In this document: piece after piece, positions 1-8,531 of the stretch
Position numbering within the stretch: position 1 is the first letter of the stretch
How the letters are laid out: each line of letters starts with the position of its first letter
Origin: Christensenella sp034926635
GTDB lineage: Bacteria; Bacillota; Clostridia; Christensenellales; Christensenellaceae
Length of the DNA: 36,591 nt
Assembly (NCBI GenBank): GCA_034926635.1
Contig: JAYFQX010000014.1
Coordinates: forward strand, 1-36,591
Direction of reading: 5' to 3'
Program-made: the position numbers and the translations under genes
The notes under the pieces: generated by a model
The model's database searches: none
What the model was told of the DNA's origin: nothing
Seen by the model: the letters and a program-made list of their open reading frames with translations, nothing else

Positions 1-336
1 CGCAGCTACGCCGATGAACTTCGCTTCGTCCATCGCACTGCCGCCTCCGAGCGCGATCAGCACATCCGGCTTTTCTTCCTTTGCCATACGGATCCCTGCC
101 GCCGCATGCTCTGCCGTCGGATTACTCTTTACGCCAAAGAATTCCAGCAGCTCGATCCCCGCTTCGTCACAGCTTTTTTTGACTTTATCGTAAAAGCCTA
201 CTTTTTTTACAAAATCTTCGTCGTATGTTACCAGCATCGCTTTTTTGCCGAACGCCGACGCCTCTTTGCCTACTTTGCTTACTTCCCCTGCACCGAACAC
301 GATTTTTGTCGGTACTTGAAACTCAAATGATTCCAT
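1..336 (-). CDS. Iron-containing alcohol dehydrogenase, N-terminal part
   Basis: The reverse strand from 336 down to the window edge encodes 112 residues, open at the 3' end. They begin MESFEFQVPTKIVFGAGEV and reach the nucleotide-binding motif GGGSAMDEAK. This is the Rossmann-like N-terminal domain of the type III (Fe-dependent) alcohol dehydrogenase family, which interconverts aldehydes or ketones and alcohols with NAD(P)H. The family normally has about 380-400 residues; the metal-binding His/Asp half lies outside the window. The ATG at 336 has a GGAGGAAAAAC ribosome-binding site just upstream. The AraC regulator gene lies 85 nt upstream on the same strand and may control it. The family is clear; the substrate (butanol, lactaldehyde, propanediol) cannot be told from this half. 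Confidence 0.9.
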   Translation of the reverse strand, partial: MESFEFQVPTKIVFGAGEVSKVGKEASAFGKKAMLVTYDEDFVKKVGFYDKVKKSCDEAGIELLEFFGVKSNPTAEHAAAGIRMAKEEKPDVLIALGGGSAMDEAKFIGVAA

Positions 337-421
337 GTTTTTCCTCCTACCAATATAAAATATTTATTTTCAGATATTAATCTTTCTGTTTTACGGCATT
401 TGCCAATCTTTAAATTCCCGT

Positions 422-1423
422 TTAGGCCTCCAGAATATAAGCCCCGTTCATTTCTTCCAGGTATTTTTCCAGCCTGCCAAAAGATTGTTCTTCATCCATG
501 GAAACCATGCTTCCTTCTTCGGGTAAATTCCGCACATTATTTTTTACGGCGCCTTCCCTAAACTTCTCACGAAACCGCGATGGATTACACTGGTAACGGT
601 CTGTAAAGGCTTTATAAAAATACCGATAGTCAGAATATCCGCTTTCCATACAAATGTCTATCATCTTTTTATTTGTCTGGAACATATAGTCAACTGCCTT
701 GTCGAGTTTCAATTTATTTACATATTGCCGGAAAGAAATACCCAGGTACTTCTTTATAAAGTGTGATAAATAGTAGATATCAAGCCCTTCTTTATCTGCA
801 ATCTCGGTAAGCGTAATGTTATTTGCAAAATTTTCATTGATCATATTCACAATACGTTCGATCCTCTTTTGATTGACATCGCTGCAACACCCTGATTCTT
901 CTACGCTCGCTGTCTTTACATTATTATATTTAATTAACAAAGAAAAGCAACTATTGATGTAACTCATGCATTCAAATTCATACCCTTGCTCTTTGTCATG
1001 CAACGCGCTGACCAATTTCACCAAGTATTTCAGCAGCCTGTCATAAAGCGAACCCGTCTGATTGTTTTGCCTAATCAAACGGTTTGTAAACTTCATTTTA
1101 TTAATTTCCTGATAATAAGAATCAAAAAGTACAATGGGTACAGTGATCATCAACATATCGCTAATTTTTTTACTGCCTCTTTTGTTGATGTAATGTAATT
1201 CACCGGCATTGACAATAAAAATATCATCTTTATCCAGCTTATATTCATTGTTTTCGATCCCTATTACAAACCCATCATCTAAGGCAAGTATGATTTCTAC
1301 TTGTTTGCTAGACCGAAATCCATTTTTGTTTGTACCAAAAAAACGGTTAACGTGCGCTGAAAGATTCAATTTATTAGGCATCTTGACTAACTCGTGCTTA
1401 TTCCCATTCAATAAATTTTCCAT
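422..1423 (-). CDS. AraC family transcriptional regulator
   Basis: A 333-residue protein with an N-terminal cupin-like sensing domain (about residues 20-160) and a C-terminal double helix-turn-helix of the AraC/XylS type (about residues 185-285). The second helix-turn-helix shows the typical GYSDYRYFYKAFTDRYQCNPSRFRE pattern in pieces: SGYSDYRYFYKAF followed by NPSRFRE. Such regulators bind a small effector with the cupin half and activate a neighbouring gene. The reading frame is open from a GTG at 1432, but ATG at 1423 is preferred because AGGTG sits 6 nt before it. It stands between a long AT-rich region and the alcohol dehydrogenase gene, which it could regulate. About 40 residues follow the helix-turn-helix, an unusual acidic tail (SMDEEQSFGRLEKYLEEM). 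The effector is unknown. Confidence 0.9.
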   Translation of the reverse strand: MENLLNGNKHELVKMPNKLNLSAHVNRFFGTNKNGFRSSKQVEIILALDDGFVIGIENNEYKLDKDDIFIVNAGELHYINKRGSKKISDMLMITVPIVLFDSYYQEINKMKFTNRLIRQNNQTGSLYDRLLKYLVKLVSALHDKEQGYEFECMSYINSCFSLLIKYNNVKTASVEESGCCSDVNQKRIERIVNMINENFANNITLTEIADKEGLDIYYLSHFIKKYLGISFRQYVNKLKLDKAVDYMFQTNKKMIDICMESGYSDYRYFYKAFTDRYQCNPSRFREKFREGAVKNNVRNLPEEGSMVSMDEEQSFGRLEKYLEEMNGAYILEA

Positions 1424-1866
1424 TTTATACACCTGAAAATAAAAGTTTTAAACCTTTCCGTTATTCCTGCCTGATCCTTTACGATTTTGGGTAATTCTGC
1501 TGTTATTGCCTGCCAAGTTTATTTTTGTTAACCTGCTTTATTTTTTTCTATCCGCTTTTTACCCTCTAAAAAGAATAATTTATATTTATTCAAGTCCTCC
1601 ATACAAAAATCAACGATTAAAAAGAAATTTTGTATTTACATACGATAATCTGGATTACAAAAGTTAATTTACATTTATTAGCTTCATTTAAACACAAATT
1701 TTTGATAAAGTCAATCTCTTTTTTTCATTTAAATTTTGGTTTTTTTACATTGTTTTTTGAAGAAAATGGAAAAAAGCGAAATGTTATTGTTGTTTTTTTA
1801 CTTTTTATGATAAAATTATAGTATATTATTTTTTAAAATAAATCAAGTTGTATTTTGATAACCCCA
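1424..1866. other. AT-rich divergent intergenic region
   Basis: About 440 nt without a credible gene lie between the divergently transcribed AraC gene and the promoter of the SorC gene. The stretch from about 1620 to 1850 is extremely A+T rich with long T and A runs on the plus strand, unlike the surrounding coding DNA. Short frames exist here but have low-complexity Phe/Leu/Lys translations and no ribosome-binding site. It probably holds the araC-type promoter, UP elements and regulator sites. I could not fix individual sites except a weak TTGTTG / TAAAAT pair near 1790-1817. Confidence 0.5.
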
Positions 1867-1895
1867 TTGACAAATTTAAGTTAAGACGATATCAT
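1867..1895 (+). promoter_or_regulatory. Sigma-70 type promoter of the SorC regulator gene
   Basis: TTGACA at 1867-1872 and TATCAT at 1890-1895 are separated by exactly 17 nt. A transcript from here would start near 1902 and have a leader of about 100 nt before the ATG at 2001. The open frame extends upstream to 1848, beyond this promoter, which is a further reason to place the true start at 2001. Confidence 0.6.
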
Positions 1896-2000
1896 CTATT
1901 TAAAGGTATCGCATTATCATCATTTCAGTACCGTTTCCATTCTGACCTTTTTAGGGTGGTATCGCTATATCTGTTACAAATCATAAAGGGGGATGGGGTC

Positions 2001-2999
2001 ATGGGCTTTACTGCCGATGAACGTTATGATTTAAAAATTAAAATTGCTCATTTATATTACATGGAAGACAAAACACAGGCTGAAATCTCAAAAATGCTGA
2101 GTATTTCACGTCCTACCATTGTAAAGATGCTACAGGAAGCAAAGGACGAAAAGATTGTCCATATTCAAATTTCTGAGCCGCGGCTTTCCAATATCTTTTT
2201 AAAGGATGAAATCGCTTTGCGGCATTTACTTGGGGTTGAAGACGTAAAAATTGTAAACGTTCCCAGTGACAACCCTGATATTTTATGTGACCGCATTGGG
2301 GCTACCGCCGCAAATTATCTGTTAAATATCCTGAAAAGCGGCAATCATATCGGTCTTGGCTGGGGTAAAACTTTACGATATTTTGCAGAAAAAATCAAAT
2401 TTACCAGTAAAACCAAAGATCTTCGTGTTTATCCTCTGGTTGGAGGATTGGGGACCAGCGAGGACGCTTTATTATCTTCAAATAAGTTATCTGAGACTTT
2501 TGTTGGGAACTTTCCAAAAAGCACGGTAAGGTATTTGTATGCGCCTATCATTGCATCCGATATTCTGACTGCGCGTGCTTTTTTGGATTCAAAACCCATT
2601 CGTTCTTTATTTGAGGAAGCAACCTCCATGGATATTGCCGTAGTAAACATCAGCGGAGACCCCGAGCATTCCATGATGATCGAGACTTCTATGGCATCTG
2701 ACAGCGAATCTTTTTCCCAGGCTGATTTAGAAGAGCTAAAAGCGCAAAACGCCGTCGGAAGTATCTGCGGACATTTTTATAATATAGATGGCAAACTTTG
2801 CAACACATCTTTAGAGCGGCGTGTGATTTCCATTGATGCCGCGACACTAAAAAATGTACCCATGGTGATTGCCGCTGCAGGGGGAAAACACAAAGTTGAT
2901 GCAATTATCGGAGCAGCAAGAGGCCGGTTGTTTAACGTATTGATTACCGATGAATATACTGCGCATGAATTGCTGGAATACTTACGTAATCAATACTAA
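2001..2999 (+). CDS. SorC/DeoR-type sugar-binding transcriptional regulator
   Basis: A 332-residue protein. An N-terminal helix-turn-helix (about residues 20-50, with AEISKMLSISRPTIVKMLQEA) is followed by the SorC C-terminal sugar-phosphate-binding domain (about residues 60-330). The latter has the hallmark segments GLGWGKTL and, near the C-terminus, AAGGKHKVDAIIGAARG. The family senses phosphorylated sugars with an isomerase-like fold and controls sugar-use operons. The start at 2001 is chosen for the GGGGGATGGGGTC ribosome-binding region directly before it; the frame is open from 1848. The sugar kinase gene begins 29 nt downstream on the same strand, so the two form an operon, and the kinase product or substrate is the likely inducer. 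Confidence 0.92.
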   Translation: MGFTADERYDLKIKIAHLYYMEDKTQAEISKMLSISRPTIVKMLQEAKDEKIVHIQISEPRLSNIFLKDEIALRHLLGVEDVKIVNVPSDNPDILCDRIGATAANYLLNILKSGNHIGLGWGKTLRYFAEKIKFTSKTKDLRVYPLVGGLGTSEDALLSSNKLSETFVGNFPKSTVRYLYAPIIASDILTARAFLDSKPIRSLFEEATSMDIAVVNISGDPEHSMMIETSMASDSESFSQADLEELKAQNAVGSICGHFYNIDGKLCNTSLERRVISIDAATLKNVPMVIAAAGGKHKVDAIIGAARGRLFNVLITDEYTAHELLEYLRNQY

Positions 3000-3028
3000 A
3001 AATTGAAGACAGCAACAGGGAGGAGTCA

Positions 3029-4570
3029 ATGAAGTATTTTCTTGGCATCGATGCCGGTACAACAATGGTAAAAGCCGTTGTTTTAAGCGAAGATGGTTAT
3101 CTCGCTGCTAGCAGCCATGCCCAATATAAAATCATTACGCCACAATACCGTTTTGTGGAATCAGATCCAACAATTTGGTGGAAAGCGTGTCAGCACGCTG
3201 TAAAAACAGCAGTCGCCTCCAGCGATGTTGGGGATAAAATTGAGGCAATTGGTATTACAGGGCAGTTATTTGCCGCAACAATGCTGGATCAAAAGTATGA
3301 TCCTGTTGGCAATGCTATTATCTGGCTTGACCAGCGTGCAGGCGCAGAGCAAAAATGGATTGAAGATCACGTTGAAAATGATGTTTATTTAAAAACCACA
3401 GCAAATTTGCCGGACGCCGGATTTTTAGTCCCAAAACTGATGTGGCTTCAAAATCATGCACCGGAACAATATAATAAAATACATAAAGTGTTGTGCTGTA
3501 AAGACTATCTTCGTTTTAAGATGACAGGTGATGTCAGCACAGATGTAACAGAAGCTTCCGGCTCCTTTTTATTTGACGTCTCAAAACGCGAATGGTCCGA
3601 TCAACTGTTTTCCTTATTCGGTATCAAGCGTTCCATTATGCCAGAATCTATTCACGAATCCTGTGATGTAGCAGGTTTTTTGCTTCCCGACGTTGCCAAA
3701 AGCTTAGGTCTGCGCAGCGGACTTCCCGTAATTGCAGGTTGTGGCGACAGGCTTGCTACCGCAACCGGGAACAGCGTGATTGATCCCGGCATGGTTTCCA
3801 CAACGCTTGGTGCATCCAGCGTTGTGTTTGCAGTAACCGATTCTCCCATCGTTGATTTAAAAGACCGCGCCGCCTTCAGCATCTGCCACGTGCAGCCACA
3901 GCGGTGGTGTTTGTTCGGCGGGAATATCGGCGCAGGCGGTTCTTTCAAATGGCTGCGCGACGTTGCTTTTTCCGTAGAAAAAAAAGAGCTTGCTTTTCTG
4001 CGCAAAGATGTCTACGATTACATGAATGACCTCGCGCAATCAGCTAAGCCAGGCAGTGAAGGATTATTCTTCCTGCCTTATTTAAGCGGAGACCGGACAC
4101 CGCACTATGATCCCAACGCTTCGGGCGTATTTCTTGGGATCACGCATCATCATGGTCGTGAAGAAATGTGTCGAAGTGTAATCGAAGGTATTACCTTCAG
4201 CTTGCGGGATACACTCGAATTTTTACGCAAACATGATATCGAGGCCAAAGAGCTTGTTGCGGCAGGCGGAAGGATCGAAAGCAAACTGTGGCGACAGATC
4301 CAGGCTGATACATTTAACGCCTCTATTTGGAATACAAACATTGAAGAACCTACTGCTTGCGGCGTCGCACTTATGGCTGCCGCCGGCTGCGGTGCCTTTG
4401 GTTCCCTGAAAGAAGCATGCAGCGCAATTATCAAACTTAACGGTAAAATTTCCCCCATCCCCGCAAACGTAGAGATTTACGAAAAGTATTACCAAACATA
4501 CCGTGCATTGTACCCGATCATGAAAGAAGCTTATGCAAAACAATCTGATCTTATGCTGCAAACAGTATAA
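3029..4570 (+). CDS. FGGY family carbohydrate kinase (xylulokinase-like)
   Basis: A 513-residue kinase of the FGGY family, full length. It phosphorylates a sugar or polyol with ATP. Visible landmarks are the phosphate-binding loop DAGTT (Asp8), IGITGQLFAATMLD around residues 74-87, the probable catalytic Asp240 in AGCGDR, and the C-terminal FGGY-type segment with AAGGRIESKLWRQIQADTF. Overall spacing is closest to D-xylulose kinases. However, the Met-His pair that contacts xylulose in XylB (GQMHG) is replaced by Leu80-Phe81, so the substrate is probably another ketose or polyol. The ribosome-binding site is AGGGAGGAGTCA. It lies in an operon with the SorC regulator and is closed by a hairpin terminator. 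Confidence 0.9.
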   Translation: MKYFLGIDAGTTMVKAVVLSEDGYLAASSHAQYKIITPQYRFVESDPTIWWKACQHAVKTAVASSDVGDKIEAIGITGQLFAATMLDQKYDPVGNAIIWLDQRAGAEQKWIEDHVENDVYLKTTANLPDAGFLVPKLMWLQNHAPEQYNKIHKVLCCKDYLRFKMTGDVSTDVTEASGSFLFDVSKREWSDQLFSLFGIKRSIMPESIHESCDVAGFLLPDVAKSLGLRSGLPVIAGCGDRLATATGNSVIDPGMVSTTLGASSVVFAVTDSPIVDLKDRAAFSICHVQPQRWCLFGGNIGAGGSFKWLRDVAFSVEKKELAFLRKDVYDYMNDLAQSAKPGSEGLFFLPYLSGDRTPHYDPNASGVFLGITHHHGREEMCRSVIEGITFSLRDTLEFLRKHDIEAKELVAAGGRIESKLWRQIQADTFNASIWNTNIEEPTACGVALMAAAGCGAFGSLKEACSAIIKLNGKISPIPANVEIYEKYYQTYRALYPIMKEAYAKQSDLMLQTV

Positions 4571-4583
4571 TAGATATTATCCG

Positions 4584-4630
4584 CATCCGGGATAGCCTCC
4601 CGGATGAACAGCTTATATTTTTTCATTTTT
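4584..4630 (+). terminator. Intrinsic terminator after the sugar kinase
   Basis: CATCCGGGA (4584-4592) pairs with TCCCGGATG (4598-4606) across a 5-nt loop, giving a 9-bp GC-rich stem. A T-rich stretch follows at about 4613-4634. Confidence 0.8.
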
Positions 4631-4640
4631 TCTCATTATA

Positions 4641-4695
4641 TTTTATAAAGCAAAAGTCTATTCTTAAAATAAGAATAGACTTTTGCTTTATAAAA
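4641..4695. terminator. Perfect 26-bp inverted repeat, probable bidirectional terminator
   Basis: Positions 4641-4666 are the exact reverse complement of 4670-4695, separated only by AAA. It sits between the convergent ends of the kinase gene and the MBL-fold hydrolase gene. The stem is A/T rich at its base, so either transcript would end in a U-rich arm. The hydrolase stop codon is only 5 nt away, which suggests the hairpin mainly ends the minus-strand operon. Confidence 0.7.
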
Positions 4696-4699
4696 ACAC

Positions 4700-5431
4700 T
4701 TACCCTAATTTTTTATAGGAAACCGTTTGTCCGCGTTCCATAGGCGGCACTATTTTTTCTCTCCATTCCAAAGGCAGCTTGGAAAGCTCCTTCTCGGCAA
4801 ACGCCGCCTGACTACGATAATGCATGGGAATCACCATTTGGACATTCCCGACCGTTTCCATAAAAAGTTTTATTCCAAGTGTACAGGAATCCAAAAGCCG
4901 CGGATCCACCGGCACAAATGCAATATCAATAGATTCGTTTTGCAGCTTTTTAATTTCCGCTTGATAATCTTTCGCCATTTGCGCATTCCACGCAGGATCC
5001 TCCCCTTCCCAATGCCACCAGTTCAAATCCCCTGCATGATAAACAACAAGCCCGTCTGTTTCGAGCAAAAAAGCAACGCCTTCATCCGTAGACCGGTATG
5101 TTTTGATCTTAATATCTTCCGCAATATACTCCTTATTTGGCGCTGCCATCAGCGCACCCGAAACCGGTTTTATATCATCGGAAAATACATAATGAATGCT
5201 TTCTATCTGATTTTTCCATCTCAACACTTTTGGATTATAATGATCACCGTGCGCATGAGAAGCAAATACCCATACGTTTTCTCCGCTAATTTCACGCGGA
5301 TCAACGGCACCTGCAGGTAATCCTTTTTTACCGGCAACACCCTCCATCAGCCAGTCATCGAAAATCAAGGTATGGTTTGGCGTCTTGATCAAAAAACCGC
5401 TGTTATCTAAATACGTTATTTGCGCATTCAT
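4700..5431 (-). CDS. MBL-fold metal-dependent hydrolase
   Basis: A 243-residue metallo-beta-lactamase fold protein. The metal-binding signature SHAHGDHYNP (HxHxDH) is near residues 62-71, followed by HAGD in VVYHAGDLNWWHW and a late PMHY histidine. This resembles UlaG/RomA-like or YtnP-like MBL hydrolases that act on phosphodiester, lactone or thioester bonds; the substrate is unknown. The frame is open 29 codons further upstream, but ATG at 5431 has GGAGGAAG at the right distance and overlaps the stop of the DUF1667 gene by 4 nt (ATGA), so it is translationally coupled. It is the last gene of the five-gene redox operon and ends next to a strong inverted repeat. Confidence 0.85.
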   Translation of the reverse strand: MNAQITYLDNSGFLIKTPNHTLIFDDWLMEGVAGKKGLPAGAVDPREISGENVWVFASHAHGDHYNPKVLRWKNQIESIHYVFSDDIKPVSGALMAAPNKEYIAEDIKIKTYRSTDEGVAFLLETDGLVVYHAGDLNWWHWEGEDPAWNAQMAKDYQAEIKKLQNESIDIAFVPVDPRLLDSCTLGIKLFMETVGNVQMVIPMHYRSQAAFAEKELSKLPLEWREKIVPPMERGQTVSYKKLG

Positions 5432-5784
5432 TCGTCTTCCTCCAGCGGCAACGCAGTTTTGGATGCGACAAAATCCACACCGGTCCCCAATATATTCTGC
5501 AAAACAACCTCTCCACACATGATCGGCGCCGTTATCTGTACATCGTTTAACAGCTTTACTGCGCGCATTACCATATGCTTTGGAATCGGTGCACTGGTTT
5601 TTACAGGCAACCTTGGCAAAACCGCATCTTTGATTTTTACCGTAGAAGTCACCATGCGCATAGGTTCCTTTCCCTCTTCTTTGACATATGCAATACCGCG
5701 TTCGCAGTGCGCACCGCGTATTTCATCTCCATCCACAAAGATGCGGCAGCCTCGTGGGCAAATAATACAAATATATTCTTTCAT
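5428..5784 (-). CDS. DUF1667 domain protein
   Basis: A 118-residue protein beginning MKEYICIICPRGC. It has a four-cysteine N-terminal cluster (CIICPRGC, then C27 in AHCERG) followed by the conserved core TSTVKIKDAVLPRLPVKT in two overlapping parts. DUF1667 proteins are small cysteine-rich partners that occur next to anaerobic glycerol-3-phosphate-dehydrogenase-like flavoproteins; the Cys set probably binds an Fe-S cluster or zinc. It overlaps the upstream FAD oxidoreductase by 4 nt (ATGA) and the downstream hydrolase by 4 nt. The ribosome-binding site is GGAGGCGGCGGA. Its likely role is electron transfer or assembly within the same complex; this is inferred from context. Confidence 0.88.
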   Translation of the reverse strand: MKEYICIICPRGCRIFVDGDEIRGAHCERGIAYVKEEGKEPMRMVTSTVKIKDAVLPRLPVKTSAPIPKHMVMRAVKLLNDVQITAPIMCGEVVLQNILGTGVDFVASKTALPLEEDE

Positions 5785-7031
5785 TCCGCCGCCTCCAAAA
5801 AGATCCTGATATCTTTTCCTGTTAAAAGCTTTTTGGGTATCTTTAATTTTTGCATTTCGCCCGGCGCCACATAGTCATGCTGGAAACCCGCAATCTTTTT
5901 CCCTTCGCTCTCTGCTATGACAACAACATTTTGGTAAACGTCGTTTACGCGGAAAAACACTTCCAAAAAACGATCTTCAAAATTTATATTTACCTTCTGT
6001 GGCAACGCATAAACAAGACCTTTCCCGGCAAAAACCGAAAAACTTTCCGCTCGTTCTCTTTTTTCAGAGAGCGCAAAAAGTGCAGCCGCTTTTCCCGCCC
6101 GAATACTTTCCTGCGTTACAAAATCAACGACATCATGTACCTGCGCTACATTTCCGCATGCGAACACGCCCGGACACGATGTCTCCATATTTTCAAAAAC
6201 CACCGGCCCTTTTGTGCGGCTATCAAGCTCAATCCCAGCAGCCTTAGACAACTCATTTTCTGGAATCAATCCTACAGAAAGCAATATAGTGTCACATAGG
6301 ATCTCTTTTTCTGTTCCGGGAATCGGCTGCTTCTCCTGATCCACCCGGGAAACCACCGCGCTCTGCACCCTGTGTTTCCCGCGTATTTCTGTAATAGTAC
6401 TGGACAAATAAAGCGGAATTCCAAAATCATCCAAACACTGGACAATATTTCGCTTCAGACCCGCAGAATATGGCATCAACTCTACGCAGGCTACCACCTG
6501 TGCGCCCTCCAGCACCATCCTTCGCGCCATAATTAAACCAATATCCCCCGAACCCAGGATCAAAACACGTTTTCCGATCATGCAGCCTTCCATATTCACA
6601 TACCGCTGCGCCGTCCCTGCCGTAAAAATCCCCGCTGGCCGGCTTCCGGGGATTCCAAGCGCCCCCCTTGGTCTCTCGCGGCATCCCATTGCCAAAATTA
6701 CGGCGCCAGCCTCAATATGGATCACCCCTTCTTTGGGATTAATCGCACGGATATTTCTCTTTTGATCGATCGAAAGCACCATAGTGTTCAGTTTGAGAAC
6801 AATGTCTGTTTTTGCCATCATATCAGTAAAACGCTGCGCATATTCCGGTCCTGTGAGTTCCTCCTTAAAATAATGGAGCCCAAACCCATTATGGATACAC
6901 TGATTCAAAATACCCCCTGCCTCAAAATCGCGTTCCAGCACAATAACTTTTTTCGCGCCGTTTTGCCGGGCAGAGAGTGCCGCCGCAAGCCCCGCAGGAC
7001 CTGCCCCAATTACCGCTACATCATATTTCAT
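5781..7031 (-). CDS. NAD(P)/FAD-dependent oxidoreductase
   Basis: A 416-residue flavoprotein of the pyridine nucleotide-disulphide oxidoreductase type. The FAD-binding GAGPAGLAAA motif lies at residues 9-18, a second dinucleotide motif GSGDIGLIMARR is near residue 160, and the C-terminal FAD motif GVFACGNVAQVHD is near residue 290. The last 100 residues form a separate domain typical of the family found with DUF1667. In such three-gene sets it is the partner that passes electrons between NAD(P)H and the GlpA-like dehydrogenase. It has no redox-active CxxxxC pair near the first motif. It lies 40 nt after the GlpA-like gene and overlaps the DUF1667 gene. Confidence 0.9.
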   Translation of the reverse strand: MKYDVAVIGAGPAGLAAALSARQNGAKKVIVLERDFEAGGILNQCIHNGFGLHYFKEELTGPEYAQRFTDMMAKTDIVLKLNTMVLSIDQKRNIRAINPKEGVIHIEAGAVILAMGCRERPRGALGIPGSRPAGIFTAGTAQRYVNMEGCMIGKRVLILGSGDIGLIMARRMVLEGAQVVACVELMPYSAGLKRNIVQCLDDFGIPLYLSSTITEIRGKHRVQSAVVSRVDQEKQPIPGTEKEILCDTILLSVGLIPENELSKAAGIELDSRTKGPVVFENMETSCPGVFACGNVAQVHDVVDFVTQESIRAGKAAALFALSEKRERAESFSVFAGKGLVYALPQKVNINFEDRFLEVFFRVNDVYQNVVVIAESEGKKIAGFQHDYVAPGEMQKLKIPKKLLTGKDIRIFLEAAE

Positions 7032-7071
7032 AGTTCATTCCTTTTCTTTTCTATCCAACCGGAATGACTTG

Positions 7072-8505
7072 TCAATCCCGCTTGGTTTCCTCCGTCACAA
7101 TATAACTGCCCTCGGTATCCTGCAAAATATCTTTCATGGCAAGCCCCGATGTGCGCGCAATAATTTCATGGATACGCGGTTCGCAAAAGCCGCCTTGGCA
7201 GCGTCCCATTCCTGCAGCACAGCGCCGTTTGATTCCATCAATGCTGGAAGGCACGATCGGTCGCCGCAAGATATCTACAATTTCGCCTTCGGTAATCGTC
7301 TGGCACCGGCATACAACTTTACCGTAAAGGGGGTTTTTCCGCACCGCCGCTTCCTGTTCGTTTTCCGTCAGCCCATTCACGCGCAGCACTTTTCGCTCGT
7401 CAATAAAATCCTGTTTTCGGTGCAGCTTTAGTCCGCAATTTTCCAAAATTCCGACCAAATCTTCCGCAATGGCAGGCGCTGCGGAAAGCCCCGGTGACTT
7501 GATGCCCGCCGCCTGAATGAAATTTTTGATCTCTGCGGATTCTTCCACAATAAAATCATCTCCGGCGGATGCCCGCAACCCGGCAAAATTCCTGATATTC
7601 TGTGAAAAATCAAGTGTCGGCACTGATTTTAACGCCATTTTCCGTACTAAATCCAATTCATCACGATGGGTTGCAGTATCGTCAAGAGCATCCGACAGCT
7701 TACTATCCGGTCCGGCAAATAGGTTTCCATGGATCGTCGGCGCCACCAACACGCCTTTTCCCGCCACCGTCGGACACTGGAAGATCACCATAGAAACAAG
7801 TTCTCCCATGGTTTTATCAAACAAATAATATTCTCCCCTAACCGGCGTAATGGAAAGACCCGTGCCGCCTGCCATCTCATATACTTTTCCGGCGTAAAGC
7901 CCAGCCGCATTGATCAGGTAACGCGCCTTATACTTTTCCTGGTTTGTCGTGACGATAAAATCTTCCCCCGCGCGGTCTATCCGAAGTACACGGCTTGAAA
8001 GCATGCAGTCAGCTCCGTTCCGTACAGCGGTCTCTGCCAGCGCTGCTGCGTATTCCCACGGACTGATGATGCCGCAGCTTGGCGCATAGAGCGCTCCCAG
8101 AATACGCCGCGACAAATTCGGTTCTTTTTGAAGAACACGCTCTGGCGTCCAAATTTCTGTCAATACGCCGTTTTTGTCCCCATATTCCCGCAACTTTTCC
8201 AGCTCGCGCATTTCCTCTTTGGAAAACGCTAATACAAGCGAACCTGTTTCCCGGAATGGAACATCCAATTTTTTTGCCAGCCTGTGAGCAAGTATATTTC
8301 CCCGCACATTATATCTTGCCATACGTGTCCCCGGCAGCGGATCATAACCTGCGTGAATCAGTGCGCTGTTTGCTTTGGTGCTGCCGCAGGCAAGATCATT
8401 TTCCTTCTCTAACAATACTGTTTTAAAATCATATTTCGAGCATTCATAGGCTGCCGCACAGCCCGTAATGCCTCCCCCAATAATCAATACATCATATTCC
8501 TGCAT
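7072..8505 (-). CDS. GlpA-like FAD-dependent dehydrogenase with C-terminal [2Fe-2S] (BFD-like) domain
   Basis: A 477-residue protein. The N-terminal DAO/GlpA-type FAD domain opens with DVLIIGGGITGCAAAYECS. The C-terminal domain carries CRCQTITEGEIVD and then CAAGMGRCQGGFC, the four-cysteine pattern of the BFD-like [2Fe-2S] domain. The family includes anaerobic glycerol-3-phosphate dehydrogenase subunit A and L-2-hydroxyglutarate dehydrogenases. With the next two genes it reproduces the common anaerobe trio GlpA-like / FAD oxidoreductase / DUF1667. The frame is open to 8589, but the ATG at 8505 is preferred: AGAGG lies 6 nt before it and the FAD motif begins at once. The upstream frame would overlap the OYE gene. 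The substrate is glycerol-3-phosphate or another 2-hydroxy acid, not decided. Confidence 0.9.
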   Translation of the reverse strand: MQEYDVLIIGGGITGCAAAYECSKYDFKTVLLEKENDLACGSTKANSALIHAGYDPLPGTRMARYNVRGNILAHRLAKKLDVPFRETGSLVLAFSKEEMRELEKLREYGDKNGVLTEIWTPERVLQKEPNLSRRILGALYAPSCGIISPWEYAAALAETAVRNGADCMLSSRVLRIDRAGEDFIVTTNQEKYKARYLINAAGLYAGKVYEMAGGTGLSITPVRGEYYLFDKTMGELVSMVIFQCPTVAGKGVLVAPTIHGNLFAGPDSKLSDALDDTATHRDELDLVRKMALKSVPTLDFSQNIRNFAGLRASAGDDFIVEESAEIKNFIQAAGIKSPGLSAAPAIAEDLVGILENCGLKLHRKQDFIDERKVLRVNGLTENEQEAAVRKNPLYGKVVCRCQTITEGEIVDILRRPIVPSSIDGIKRRCAAGMGRCQGGFCEPRIHEIIARTSGLAMKDILQDTEGSYIVTEETKRD

Positions 8506-8531
8506 ATGCGCCTCTTTTCCCGCACTTCTTA

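Noticed and set aside
1630..1821. A 63-codon frame in the AT-rich intergenic region
   Set aside because: Low-complexity translation, no ribosome-binding site, and base composition of non-coding regulatory DNA.
1848..2000. Upstream extension of the SorC gene
   Set aside because: A TTGACA/TATCAT promoter lies inside it and a strong ribosome-binding site precedes the later ATG at 2001.
5850..6299. Plus-strand frame of 149 codons inside the FAD oxidoreductase gene
   Set aside because: It lies opposite a clear flavoprotein with motifs in order and has no recognisable features of its own.
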